Below are positions 8,007-16,851 of a DNA stretch of 64,000 nt, piece by piece. The position numbers were made by a program, and so were the translations under genes. Source of the stretch: Pseudomonadota bacterium. GTDB taxonomy: Bacteria > Pseudomonadota > Alphaproteobacteria > Sphingomonadales > Sphingomonadaceae. Every line of letters starts with the position of its first letter. The stretch's first letter is position 1. The stretch is from NCBI GenBank assembly GCA_023418595.1, contig JAEZZI010000003.1:66224-130223 (forward strand), given 5' to 3'. The notes under the pieces are model-generated. The model made no database searches and had not been told where the DNA came from. It saw only the letters and a program-made list of their open reading frames with translations.

Positions 8007-8065
8007 AGCATCAAAGTACATTTTTTTGGTTGTGCGGCTTTTAACGGCCCAGCTTAAACCGCAGC

Positions 8066-8914
8066 ATGTTTAAACCGAACACTCGTTCCACTCGGTCTCG
8101 ATCTTCCCCGGTGGCAAGTCGGTCGTTGGTTGTGATTTTGGGAGCGGGGATCGCGGCGGCTTTCGCTTTTTCGGCAGATTTGGCGTTCAATGCGTTGCTG
8201 GACGGCGTGACGGGGGTGGCCACCATCGAGTCGGCACCTTGGCAACGGCTACTTTCCACCTTTCATGTCAGTCTTATAATCGGCGCAATAGGTACCGGTT
8301 TTTTGTTGGCGGTGGCGCTGGTCTATCGCCGTCATCCATCTCAACTGCTTTCTGCGGCGCCACATTTTCGGTGGTCACTGCTCACATTTGGTTTTGCAAT
8401 CTTCGCGGCGCTTCAGATATCGGCAATCGCCGTTAGCGTTGGGATAGGGCCGGTGTTCGTCGAGACATTGCCCGGTCTTGCCGTCAATGACTGGATGTTG
8501 CTGTGCATTCTAGCACTGCTGGTTTGCATTCCATTCGTCATCGGTGAGGAAATAATGGTCCGCTCCTGGCTGGTCCGTGCAAAGCCATCCTTCAATCGAC
8601 GAACGGTATTCCTCGTACTGATCAGCAGCGTGATCTTTGCGGCTCTTCACCTGACGCTCGACCCACTTCTTGCCGGAATGCACTTCGTCTCGGGCGTTGC
8701 CTATGCCTGGGCAGTGGTTCGCCTTGGCGGTCTGGAGTTCGCGATCGGCGCGCATTTAGGTCGCAATATGATCGTCGAAATCTTGATGACGGTTCCCGAT
8801 CGCAAATTTTCGCCCGATGGGCTGATCGCTGCGTTGACCGCCAACATTGCCGCGTCGCTGGTCCTGATTTTGATCGTAGAGGTAATTGCCAGACGAAAGT
8901 CCTGGCAAGCTTGA
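8066..8914 (+). CDS. CPBP family intramembrane metalloprotease
   Basis: A 282-residue polytopic membrane protein with about seven hydrophobic segments. The three CPBP (Abi) motifs are present: EExxxR at E161-E162-R166 (IGEEIMVRSWL), FxxxH at F191-H195, and HxxxN at H230-N234. These residues form the glutamyl active site of the Rce1-like fold. Members process prenylated or bacteriocin-related substrates or act as membrane proteases; no substrate gene is adjacent. The DNA is noticeably less GC-rich at third positions than its neighbours, which may mean recent acquisition. A bidirectional terminator follows at 8943-8977. Confidence 0.85.
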   Translation: MFKPNTRSTRSRSSPVASRSLVVILGAGIAAAFAFSADLAFNALLDGVTGVATIESAPWQRLLSTFHVSLIIGAIGTGFLLAVALVYRRHPSQLLSAAPHFRWSLLTFGFAIFAALQISAIAVSVGIGPVFVETLPGLAVNDWMLLCILALLVCIPFVIGEEIMVRSWLVRAKPSFNRRTVFLVLISSVIFAALHLTLDPLLAGMHFVSGVAYAWAVVRLGGLEFAIGAHLGRNMIVEILMTVPDRKFSPDGLIAALTANIAASLVLILIVEVIARRKSWQA

Positions 8915-8942
8915 GCTGGAATTCTCCGCCGTCGCCCAAACA

Positions 8943-8977
8943 AAAACCCCGCCAAGTCGTTGGACTGGCGGGGTTTT
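8943..8977. terminator. Bidirectional rho-independent terminator
   Basis: A perfect 12-base stem (AAAACCCCGCCA / TGGCGGGGTTTT) with an 11-base loop. It has T-runs in both directions, so it can serve the CPBP gene on the plus strand and tRNA-Arg on the minus strand. Confidence 0.9.
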
Positions 8978-8980
8978 CGT

Positions 8981-9057
8981 TGGCGCGCCCGGAACGATTC
9001 GAACGTCCGACCCTCAGATTCGTAGTCTGATGCTCTATCCAGCTGAGCTACGGGCGC
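8981..9057 (-). tRNA. tRNA-Arg (anticodon ACG)
   Basis: A 77-base cloverleaf on the minus strand. The acceptor stem GCGCCCG pairs with CGGGCGC, discriminator G is followed by an encoded CCA, and U8 and the D-arm GCTC are in place. The anticodon loop CTACGAA gives ACG, and the T-loop is TTCGAAT. ACG is the wobble-deaminated (inosine) arginine tRNA that reads CGU/CGC/CGA. A strong terminator lies directly downstream. Confidence 0.96.
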
Positions 9058-9141
9058 GCATTGGAGGGGGCGACATAGAAGCGGTTTCGGGGGATGGCAA
9101 GCCCGTTGCGCGACCTTTTTCGCGGGCCTACACGAAGCCGC

Positions 9142-9645
9142 ATGAACCGGACCGGATTTTGCCTGTTGATCGCGGCGCTTGGCAGCGGCTGCGCGCCGAT
9201 GCCCGACAGCAGCCGCTTCCCCTCGCTCCTCCCCCGCCCGATCGAATCGCGCAGCGACGCGGTCCAGATCCCCCCGGTTGCGGTCGCGAAGCCCGATCCG
9301 GCGCTCGACGCGCGAATGGCGGAATTGCGCCAGGCCCTCGACCGGGCCGGTCGAGCGTTTGACAGCGGCTATGCCCGCGCCGACCGGTTGGCGAACGCGG
9401 CACGCGGCAGCCGGGCCGGGAGCGATGCGTGGCTCGACGCCCAAATCGCGCTGGCCGAACTCGATGTGCTGCGCACCGACACGCGGCTGGCGATCGCCGA
9501 TCTCGAGCGACTGGAGGCCGACCGCGCGCTTGAACTCGCGCCCGACTATCCTGGGCTCGCCGCGCTGATCGGCGAGGCCAGGGCACTGGAGACGCGTCAG
9601 AACGAACGCATCGCCAGCATCGAGGGGCGGCTGGCCCACGCCTGA
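9142..9645 (+). CDS. Small putative lipoprotein
   Basis: A 167-residue protein beginning MNRTGFCLLIAALGSGC. The first 17 residues are a lipoprotein signal with the modified Cys in LGSGC, so it should be anchored to a membrane. The remainder (about residues 55-165) is highly charged and predicted helical, with Glu/Arg/Ala heptads suggesting a coiled coil. I recognise no family. The ATG at 9142 is chosen because it begins the signal; an upstream in-frame start at 9094 adds a basic, non-signal extension. It stands alone, convergent with the lipase-like gene at 9672. Confidence 0.7.
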   Translation: MNRTGFCLLIAALGSGCAPMPDSSRFPSLLPRPIESRSDAVQIPPVAVAKPDPALDARMAELRQALDRAGRAFDSGYARADRLANAARGSRAGSDAWLDAQIALAELDVLRTDTRLAIADLERLEADRALELAPDYPGLAALIGEARALETRQNERIASIEGRLAHA

Positions 9646-9671
9646 TCGCCCGGCGCCTTTACGTCACACGA

Positions 9672-10367
9672 TCAATCCCGCAGCGCCGCCGCCACCACGG
9701 GCGCGACCTTTGCCACCACCGCATCGACGCCCGCTTCGTTCGGGTGGATGCCGTCGGGCAGCATCAGGGTCGAATCGGTGATCACGCCATCGAGGAAAAA
9801 CGGATAGAGCGGCGCATCATATTCGGCCGAAAGTTCGGGGAATATCGCATTGAAATCTCGGGCATAGTCTGCGCCCATATTTGGGGAGGCGATCATGCCG
9901 GTCAGCACCGCGGGGATGTCGCGACGGCGCAGTTCGTCGAGGATCGCGACCATGTTCTTGCGCGTCTCCGCCGGGCTCAATCCGCGCAGCATGTCGTTGC
10001 CGCCCAGCCCCAGCACCACCAGATCGGGTTTGCGGTCATAGCCGTCGAGCGTGAAATTGAGCCGTGCCAGGCCCGCTGCGGTGGTGTCGCCCGACACCCC
10101 GGCATTGCGAACGTCCGCCGCAATCCCCTGCGCGTTCAGTGCGCGTTGCAGTTCGGGCGCGAAGCCCTGATCCTGCGGTAACTGATAGCCCGCATATAAA
10201 CTGTCGCCGAACGCCACGACCAGCTTGGCATTTTGCGCGATCGCCCCCACATTGCCCGGCGCGGAGGGCGTGGGGACAGCTTCGTTCGCGATTTTGGTGT
10301 CGGGCGCGTCCGAACAGGCCGCGAGCGCGGCGGCAAGCGCGATGACCGCATGACGAAGATAACCCAA
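9672..10367 (-). CDS. tesA: SGNH/GDSL arylesterase, TesA-like
   Basis: A 231-residue SGNH hydrolase similar to TesA (acyl-CoA thioesterase I/protease I/lysophospholipase L1). The catalytic Ser is in VAFGDSL, the Gly block in VSGDTTAAG, the Asn in GLGGNDM and the Asp-His pair in LPDGIHPNEAG. The N-terminus is a signal ending LAACSD, so it may be a lipoprotein or periplasmic. It is divergent from an ABC ATPase-permease pair, the same tesA-ybbA-ybbP arrangement as in E. coli, which supports the name. Confidence 0.9.
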   Translation of the reverse strand: MGYLRHAVIALAAALAACSDAPDTKIANEAVPTPSAPGNVGAIAQNAKLVVAFGDSLYAGYQLPQDQGFAPELQRALNAQGIAADVRNAGVSGDTTAAGLARLNFTLDGYDRKPDLVVLGLGGNDMLRGLSPAETRKNMVAILDELRRRDIPAVLTGMIASPNMGADYARDFNAIFPELSAEYDAPLYPFFLDGVITDSTLMLPDGIHPNEAGVDAVVAKVAPVVAAALRD

Positions 10368-10384
10368 CGGAGCCTTCCTTTCCG

Positions 10385-11086
10385 ATGCACGATATGACCA
10401 GCCACGCGACTATCGCGATCAAGGCGCGCAATGTCACCCTTTCGCTCGGCAGCAAGGCGGCGCGGGTGGAAATCCTGCGCGGGGTCGACCTGAATGTCGG
10501 ACAAGGCGAAAGCCTGGCCATCCTGGGCGCATCGGGATCGGGCAAGTCGTCGCTGATGGCGGTCCTGTCCGGGCTGGAGCGTGCGTCGGGGGGTGAAATC
10601 CTTGTCGCGGGCGTCGATCAGGGGAAGCTGGACGAGGACGGGCTGGCGCGCGCGCGGCGCGGGCGGGTCGGCATCGTGCTTCAGTCGTTTCACCTGCTGC
10701 CCACCATGTCGGCGCTGGAAAATGTCGCGGTGCCGATGGAGCTGGACGGCGTCGCCGACGCGTTCGATCGCGCGCGCGCCGAGCTGGAGGCGGTCGGGCT
10801 GGGCCACCGGATCGACCATTATCCCAGCCAGTTGTCGGGCGGCGAGCAGCAGCGCGTCGCGATCGCGCGTGCGGTCGCGCCGCGTCCGGCGATTATTTTT
10901 GCCGACGAGCCGACCGGGAATCTCGATGCCTCCACAGGGTCCGCCATCATCGAATTGCTGTTCGATCGGCGGGCGGCGAGCGATGCGACACTGGTGATGA
11001 TCACGCATGATCCGGGGCTGGCGGAGCGTTGCGACCGGATTGTCGAGATGCGCGACGGGAATATCGTGTCGGAGCGGCGGCCGTGA
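10385..11086 (+). CDS. ybbA: ABC transporter ATP-binding protein, YbbA-like
   Basis: A 233-residue ATPase of the LolD/MacB type. Walker A is GASGSGKSS, the Q-loop follows in VLQSFHLL, the signature is LSGGEQQR, Walker B is IIFADEPTGNLD and the switch His is in MITHD. It pairs with the large FtsX-like permease immediately downstream, whose GTG start overlaps its stop as GTGA. The gene is divergent from tesA; in E. coli the same trio is linked, but the substrate is not established. ATG 10394 is an alternative start. Confidence 0.92.
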   Translation: MHDMTSHATIAIKARNVTLSLGSKAARVEILRGVDLNVGQGESLAILGASGSGKSSLMAVLSGLERASGGEILVAGVDQGKLDEDGLARARRGRVGIVLQSFHLLPTMSALENVAVPMELDGVADAFDRARAELEAVGLGHRIDHYPSQLSGGEQQRVAIARAVAPRPAIIFADEPTGNLDASTGSAIIELLFDRRAASDATLVMITHDPGLAERCDRIVEMRDGNIVSERRP

Positions 11087-13746
11087 GTTCGGATGCGGGT
11101 GCGCCCACCTCCCCGATCCCCCCCCAACACCCGTTCGTTTCGAGCGAAGTCGAGAAACGTGAGCCGGGCGCGCGTGAGCGTTTCTCGACTTCGCTCGAAA
11201 CGAACGGTGGGCAGGATGGCGGAGGTGGGCTTGGTTGGGGTGCGGTGTGGCGGATTGCGCGCCGCGACCTTTCCGGCCGATTTCGTGGTCTGCGCCTGCT
11301 GTTCCTCTGCCTGTTCCTCGGCGTCGCCACCCTCGCGGCGATCGGCAGCCTGACTTCCGCGATTACCGGCGAACTTGCCGATCGCGGGCAGGTGATCCTG
11401 GGCGGCGATATCGAGGTGGAGACGTCGCAGCGCGAGATTCCGGCGGCCGACCTTGCCCAGCTTCGCGATTATGGCACATTGTCCGAAACGCTGCGGATGC
11501 GGGCGATGGCCAACCGCGTCGTGCCTGCGAGCGATGGCGGGCCGGATGCGGTGCTGACCGAGTTGAAGGGCGTGGACGGCGCCTATCCGCTTTATGGCAC
11601 GCTGACCGTCACGCGCGGACGGGTCGAGGGCGGGATTCCCGCCGATGCGGTGGTGATCGGCCAGTCGCTGGCCGACCGGTTGCAGGTCGGGATTGGCGAC
11701 CGGCTGCGCTATGGCAGCGCCACGTTCCGCATCGCCGACCTGATCGTCGACGAGCCCGACCGGGTGGGCGAAGGCTTCACGCTCGGCCCCGTCGCGATCA
11801 CTTCGGTAGAGGGCGTGCGGCGCACCGGGCTGATCCAGCCCGGCAGCCTCTATCAGGCGAAATACCGCATCCGCCTGCCCGCCGGGGCAGACGCGTCCGA
11901 CGTCCGCAAGGGCATGGAGAAACGCTTCGCTGCCCAGACCTATGAATATAAGGACCGCGACCGCGCCGCGCCGGGGGCCAACCGCTTCTTCGAACGCATG
12001 GGGCAGTTCCTGACGCTGATCGGGCTGACCGCGCTCATCATCGCCGGGATCGGCGTGTCGAACGGCGTGTCCTCCTATCTGGGCGGCAAACGGTCGAGCA
12101 TCGCGACGCTGAAGGTGCTGGGGGCGAGCAGTCGCGACATCCAACGCATCTATATGGCGCAGATCGGCGCGGTGGCGGTGCTGGCGATTGTCGTCGGGCT
12201 GACGGTGGGCGCGTTGATCCCCCCGCTGCTGGTCACTGCGGCGCGCGACGTGCTGCCGATCCAGCCGGGGTTCAGCCTGCACCCGCTGCCTTTGCTGACC
12301 AGCACGATATACGGCCTGCTGATCGCGCTGATCTTCACCCTGCCGCCGCTGGCGCGCGCGCGCACCGAACCGGCGGCGGCGCTGTTTCGCGGGGCGGTGG
12401 AGACGCGCGGGCGCTATGACCGGCGCACTGTCGGGCTGGTCACACTGGCGGGCGCAGGCGTGGTCGCGCTGGCGCTGGTGACCGCGCGCGAACCTTTATT
12501 CTCGGCTGCGGTGCTGGGGGCGACGGCGGCGGTGCTCGCGCTGTTGTTCGCGATCGGCTGGGGCGTGCGGGTGCTGTCGCGGCGGGTGCCGCGTCCCAGG
12601 AGTCCGTTGTGGCGGCTGGCGATCGCCAATCTCCACCGGCCCGGTGCGCAGACCGCGCCTTTGGTGGTCGCGCTCGGGCTGGCGCTCACCCTGTTCGTGA
12701 CGCTGGCCGCGATCCAGACCAGCCTGAATGCGGAAATCGCGCGCACCGTGCCGGCCAAGGCGCCCAACCAGTTCGTGCTCGACATCCCCGTCGCCGAACA
12801 GGATCGGTTTCGTCAGATCGTGACCGCCGAGGCCCCCGAGGCCGAACTGAACATCGTCCCGTCGCTGCGCGGCACGATCACCGCTTATGGCGACACGCGC
12901 GTCGCCGATCTCGACGAATTGCCCGAGGGAGCGTGGTTCCTGCGAGGGGAGCGCGGGGTGACCTATTCGGATGTGCTGCCCGAGGGGAGCGACCTGACCG
13001 CGGGCGACTGGTGGGCGGCGGATTATGACGGCCCGCCGCTCGTCTCGCTCGATCAGGAAGCGGCGGAAACCTTGGGCGTCGGCATCGGCGACACGCTGAC
13101 CGTCAGCATCCTGGGGCGCGAGATTCCTGCGCGAATCGCATCGCTGCGCCAGGTCAATTGGGACACGATGGGCTTCAACTACATCATGGTGTTCTCACCC
13201 AATACGCTGGCCTCAGCCCCCCACAGCCTGACCGCGACGATCAGCATGGACCCGGTGAACGATGCCGCGGTGTCGCGCGCGGTGCTGGCTGCGTTTCCCA
13301 ACGCGACGCTGATCGCGGTGGGCGAGGTGATCGAACAGGTCAGCGGGCTGCTGGGCCAGATGTCGGGCGCGATCGTCGCGGCGGCGTCGATCGCGATCCT
13401 GGCGGGGATTGCAGTGCTGATCGGCGCAATCGCGGCGTCGCGCGCGGCGCGCAGCTACGACAGCGTGATTTTGAAGACGCTGGGTGCGACGCGGTGGCAG
13501 GTGCTGGGCGCGCAAGGGGTCGAATATGCGCTGCTCGCGGGCGTGCTGGCGCTGGTCAGCCTGACGCTGGGGATGACGGCGGCGTGGTTCGTCATTGTGC
13601 AGGTATTCGATTTTGGCTGGTCGCCCGATTGGGGCGTGGTGCTGGCGACGCTGGGCGGGGGCGCGGTGCTGACGCTGGGGATCAGCCTGGCAGGCTCGAT
13701 CCCGTTGATGTCGGTGCGGCCTGCTCAGGCTTTGCGGGCGCTGTAA
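11083..13746 (+). CDS. ybbP: FtsX-like ABC permease, YbbP-like, with palindrome inserted near its start
   Basis: A large permease (887 residues from GTG 11083) with two FtsX domains. The first TM is LRLLFLCLFLGVATLAAIG, three TMs lie around LIGLTALIIAGIGVSNG and GAVAVLAIVVGLTVGA, and the second set is near the C-terminus. The GTG start overlaps the ATPase stop by four bases. Residues 2 to about 50 are not permease-like: they translate a family B palindrome (VSSEVEKR and RFSTSLETNG) before the conserved WRIARRDLSGRFRG begins. An alternative GTG at 11245 would skip the insertion but has no well-placed ribosome-binding site. Partner of the ATPase at 10385; it probably moves an envelope substrate. 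Confidence 0.88.
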   Translation: MSSDAGAPTSPIPPQHPFVSSEVEKREPGARERFSTSLETNGGQDGGGGLGWGAVWRIARRDLSGRFRGLRLLFLCLFLGVATLAAIGSLTSAITGELADRGQVILGGDIEVETSQREIPAADLAQLRDYGTLSETLRMRAMANRVVPASDGGPDAVLTELKGVDGAYPLYGTLTVTRGRVEGGIPADAVVIGQSLADRLQVGIGDRLRYGSATFRIADLIVDEPDRVGEGFTLGPVAITSVEGVRRTGLIQPGSLYQAKYRIRLPAGADASDVRKGMEKRFAAQTYEYKDRDRAAPGANRFFERMGQFLTLIGLTALIIAGIGVSNGVSSYLGGKRSSIATLKVLGASSRDIQRIYMAQIGAVAVLAIVVGLTVGALIPPLLVTAARDVLPIQPGFSLHPLPLLTSTIYGLLIALIFTLPPLARARTEPAAALFRGAVETRGRYDRRTVGLVTLAGAGVVALALVTAREPLFSAAVLGATAAVLALLFAIGWGVRVLSRRVPRPRSPLWRLAIANLHRPGAQTAPLVVALGLALTLFVTLAAIQTSLNAEIARTVPAKAPNQFVLDIPVAEQDRFRQIVTAEAPEAELNIVPSLRGTITAYGDTRVADLDELPEGAWFLRGERGVTYSDVLPEGSDLTAGDWWAADYDGPPLVSLDQEAAETLGVGIGDTLTVSILGREIPARIASLRQVNWDTMGFNYIMVFSPNTLASAPHSLTATISMDPVNDAAVSRAVLAAFPNATLIAVGEVIEQVSGLLGQMSGAIVAAASIAILAGIAVLIGAIAASRAARSYDSVILKTLGATRWQVLGAQGVEYALLAGVLALVSLTLGMTAAWFVIVQVFDFGWSPDWGVVLATLGGGAVLTLGISLAGSIPLMSVRPAQALRAL
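11103..11230. repeat. Paired palindrome, family B copy 2, inside a coding sequence
   Basis: Perfect 29-base arms at 11131-11159 and 11179-11207 carry the family B sequence. Outside them a second, imperfect 17-base inverted pair (11103-11119 and 11214-11230, two mismatches) extends the element to about 128 bases. It is in frame with the permease gene and has no stop codon in that frame. Confidence 0.88.
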
Positions 13747-13750
13747 AACA

Positions 13751-13860
13751 CCGTCACCCCGGCCGAAGTGCCGGGGTCCACAGGGCGGCAGTCGAATGCC
13801 TGACGGGTCATGCGCTGTGCAAGCGGCCTGGTGGACCCCGGAACAGGTCCGGGGTGACGG
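13751..13860. repeat. Paired palindrome, family A copy 2
   Basis: Two inverted hairpins, one opening CCGTCACCCCGG and the other closing CCGGGGTGACGG, are separated by a spacer that contains GCAAGCGGCCTGGTGGACC. A similar spacer core recurs in the copies at 25855 and 37411. It lies between the convergent permease and gatB genes. Confidence 0.9.
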
Positions 13861-13870
13861 GGAAATGGGA

Positions 13871-15361
13871 TTAGCCCAGCGCCTTCTTCAGCAACTCGTT
13901 GACCACGGCAGGATTGGCCTTGCCCGCCATCGCCTTCATCGTCTGGCCGACGAAGAAGCCGAACAACTTGTCCTTGCCACCGCGATATTCGGCAACCTTG
14001 TCTTCGTTGGCGGCCATGACCTTGGCGATTTCGGCTTCGATCGCGCCGGTGTCGCTGGTCTGTTTCAGCCCGCGTTCCTCGACGATGGTGCCCGCGTCCT
14101 GCCCGGTTTCCAGCATGATTTCGACCACCTGCTTGCCCAGCGTGTTCGAGATCGTCCCGTCGGCGACCAGCGCCAGCAGTTCCGCGCCCTGCTTCGGCGA
14201 CACCGGCGAATCGCCGATATCCTTGCCCAGCCGGTTGAGCGCGCCGAACAGGTCGGACAGCAGCCAGTTGGCCGCGGCCTTCGCCGTCACCTTGTCGCCA
14301 CCCGCCGCGACCAGTTCCTCGAACCAGAGCGCGGTTTCGTGCTCGGCGGTCAGAACGGCGGCGTTGTACGCCGACAGGCCAAGCTCGCCTTCGTAGCGCG
14401 CGCGCTTGGCGTCGGGCAACTCGGGCAGGCTCGCACGGCATTCGTCGATGAACGCGTCGTCGAGCTCGAGCGGCAACAGGTCGGGATCGGGGAAATAACG
14501 ATAATCGTGCGCGTCTTCCTTCGACCGCATCGAGCGCGTCGTGCCCTTGTCGGGATCGAACAGGCGCGTTTCCTGAACGATCGCGCCGCCGCCTTCGATC
14601 ACATCGACCTGGCGCTGTGCCTCATGCTCGATCGCCTGCATCACGAACCGGACCGAATTGACGTTCTTGGTCTCGGTGCGCGTGCCCAGTTCCTCGCCCG
14701 GACGGCGGACCGAGACGTTGACGTCGGCGCGCATCGACCCCTGGTCCATATTGCCGTCGCACGACCCGACATAGCGCAGGATCGAGCGCAGCTTTGAGAG
14801 ATACGCCCCCGCCTCTGCGGGCGAGCGCATGTCGGGACGGCTGACGATTTCCATTAGTGCAACGCCCGAGCGGTTGAGATCGACATAGGATCGCGTCGGA
14901 TGCTGATCGTGCATCAGCTTGCCCGCATCCTGTTCGATATGGATGCGCTCGATCCCGATCCGTTTGGTCGCCGAATTGGGGTCCTTTTCGTCGAGCGTCA
15001 CCTGAAGCGCGCCCTCGCCCACCAGCGGATGATAGAGCTGGCTGATCTGATAGCCCTGCGGCAGATCGGCGTAGAAGTAATTCTTGCGGTCGAAGCGCGA
15101 CCATTTGTTGATCTGCGCGTCGATCGCCAGGCCGGTTCGGACAGCCTGACGGATGCATTCGCGGTTGGGCACCGGCAGCATCCCCGGCATCGCGGCATCA
15201 ACGAGGCTGACCTGACTGTTCGGCTCCGCGCCGAATGCGGTCGACGCGCCCGAGAACAGCTTGGCGTTCGACGTGACCTGCGCGTGAACCTCGAGGCCGA
15301 TCACGACCTCCCATTCGCCGGTCGCGCCCTGGATGCGGTACGTGGATTCCATCGTTGTCAT
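13871..15361 (-). CDS. gatB: Asp/Glu-tRNA amidotransferase subunit B
   Basis: A 496-residue GatB, which binds misacylated Glu-tRNA(Gln) or Asp-tRNA(Asn), activates the side chain with ATP and receives ammonia from GatA. Blocks seen are VIGLEVHAQ, NYFYADLPQGYQISQ, GIERIHIEQDAGK, YVDLNRSGVALMEIVS and DYRYFPDPDLLPL. The C-terminal YqeY-like tail domain ends AVVNELLKKALG. ATG 15361 is preferred; TTG 15376 is an alternative. It follows gatA by five bases in the order gatC-gatA-gatB. Confidence 0.97.
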   Translation of the reverse strand: MTTMESTYRIQGATGEWEVVIGLEVHAQVTSNAKLFSGASTAFGAEPNSQVSLVDAAMPGMLPVPNRECIRQAVRTGLAIDAQINKWSRFDRKNYFYADLPQGYQISQLYHPLVGEGALQVTLDEKDPNSATKRIGIERIHIEQDAGKLMHDQHPTRSYVDLNRSGVALMEIVSRPDMRSPAEAGAYLSKLRSILRYVGSCDGNMDQGSMRADVNVSVRRPGEELGTRTETKNVNSVRFVMQAIEHEAQRQVDVIEGGGAIVQETRLFDPDKGTTRSMRSKEDAHDYRYFPDPDLLPLELDDAFIDECRASLPELPDAKRARYEGELGLSAYNAAVLTAEHETALWFEELVAAGGDKVTAKAAANWLLSDLFGALNRLGKDIGDSPVSPKQGAELLALVADGTISNTLGKQVVEIMLETGQDAGTIVEERGLKQTSDTGAIEAEIAKVMAANEDKVAEYRGGKDKLFGFFVGQTMKAMAGKANPAVVNELLKKALG

Positions 15362-15366
15362 CTCGC

Positions 15367-16851
15367 TCACCACCAAGCCTCGGGCCGCGCGGTGAATCCC
15401 GCGCGCTGTTCGAGCGCGAGGCCCGCATTCAACACGCCCTGCTCGTCGAGCGCCTTGCCAATCACCTGCAGGCCCAGTGGCAGGCCGTCCTTGTCAAGTC
15501 CGCCGGGCACGCTCATCGCCGGCAGGCCGGCGAGCGAAGACGGCACGGTAAAGACGTCGTTGAGGTACATCGCCAGCGGGTCGGCCGATTTCTCGCCCAG
15601 CGCGAACGCCGCCGAGGGTGCGGTCGGGGTGAGGAGCAGATCGCACTGTTCCCATGCGCGATCGAAATCCTGCGCGATCAGGGTGCGAACCTTTGACGCT
15701 TGGGTGAAATAGGCGTCGTAGAAGCCTGCGGACAACACATAGGTCCCGATCAGGATGCGGCGCTTTACCTCAGGCCCGAAGCCCGCGGCGCGGGTGGCGG
15801 CGTACATGTCCTGAAGGTTCGCGCCTTCGGGCAATTCGCGTTGGCCGAAGCGCACGCCGTCGTAACGTGCCAGGTTCGACGACGCCTCGGCAGGCGCGAT
15901 GATGTAGTATGCGGGCAGCGCATATTTGGTATGCGGCAGCGAGACCTCGACGATCTCTGCGCCTGCGTCGCGCATCCATTCGATGCCCTGCTGCCACAAA
16001 GCCTCGATCTCGGCGGGCATGCCGTCGACGCGGTATTCCCTGGGGATGCCGATCTTCTTGCCCGCCAGGCTGGGGTTCAGCGCGGCTTCCCAATCGGGCA
16101 CGTCGATCTGGAGCGAGGTCGCGTCCTTGGGATCGAACCCGGCCATCGCCTCCAGCATGATCGCACAGTCGCGCACGTCGCGCGCCATCGGCCCGGCCTG
16201 GTCGAGTGAAGAGGCGAACGCCACCGTGCCCCAGCGCGAGCAGCGGCCATAGGTCGGCTTGATCCCCGAAATGCCGACGAACGCCGCGGGCTGGCGGATC
16301 GAGCCACCCGTGTCGGTGCCGGTCGCGCCGGGACACAGCCGCGCGGATACCGCCGCCGACGAACCGCCCGACGAACCGCCGGGCGCGAGCGGCGCATTGC
16401 CGCCGTCGTTGCGCCGCCACGGCGAGATGACGTTGCCGAACGCGCTGGTTTCGTTCGACGATCCCATCGCGAACTGGTCCATGTTGAGCTTGCCGAGCAT
16501 CCCCGCGCCGGCATTCCACAGATTTTGCGAGACGGTCGATTCGTATGGCGGCGTGAAGCCTTCGAGGATGTGGCTCGCGGCGGTGGTCTGCACGCCCTTG
16601 GTGCAGAACAGGTCCTTCATGCCGATCGGCACGCCCGCCATCTTGCCAAGCGTCTCGCCCGCCGCGCGGGCATCGTCGGCGGCCTTGGCGGCGGCGAGCG
16701 CGTGGTCCGGGGTTTCGACGATGAAGGCGTTGAGCGGCTTGGCGGCGGCCACCTTGACGATGAAGGCGTCGGCGACTTCGCGCGCGGAAAAACTGCCGTT
16801 GCGCACGCCGTCGCGGATGGCGGCAATGCCGAGGTCGGTGAGGTCGGTCAT
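15367..16851 (-). CDS. gatA: Asp/Glu-tRNA amidotransferase subunit A
   Basis: A 494-residue amidase-signature protein that hydrolyses glutamine to supply ammonia. The Ser-cisSer-Lys triad is visible: Lys in GVPIGMKDLF, and the two serines in PGGSSGGSSAAV and TGTDTGGSIRQPA. The start overlaps the gatC stop by one base (TAATG, 16849-16853). GatCAB together with the tRNA-Gln gene at 42452 suggests that Gln-tRNA is made by transamidation, although a glutaminyl-tRNA synthetase elsewhere cannot be excluded. Confidence 0.97.
   Translation of the reverse strand: MTDLTDLGIAAIRDGVRNGSFSAREVADAFIVKVAAAKPLNAFIVETPDHALAAAKAADDARAAGETLGKMAGVPIGMKDLFCTKGVQTTAASHILEGFTPPYESTVSQNLWNAGAGMLGKLNMDQFAMGSSNETSAFGNVISPWRRNDGGNAPLAPGGSSGGSSAAVSARLCPGATGTDTGGSIRQPAAFVGISGIKPTYGRCSRWGTVAFASSLDQAGPMARDVRDCAIMLEAMAGFDPKDATSLQIDVPDWEAALNPSLAGKKIGIPREYRVDGMPAEIEALWQQGIEWMRDAGAEIVEVSLPHTKYALPAYYIIAPAEASSNLARYDGVRFGQRELPEGANLQDMYAATRAAGFGPEVKRRILIGTYVLSAGFYDAYFTQASKVRTLIAQDFDRAWEQCDLLLTPTAPSAAFALGEKSADPLAMYLNDVFTVPSSLAGLPAMSVPGGLDKDGLPLGLQVIGKALDEQGVLNAGLALEQRAGFTARPEAWW

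Noticed and set aside
10819..12282. 487-residue minus-strand frame over the ABC ATPase and permease
   Set aside because: Antisense shadow; the plus strand encodes conserved ABC motifs across the same bases.
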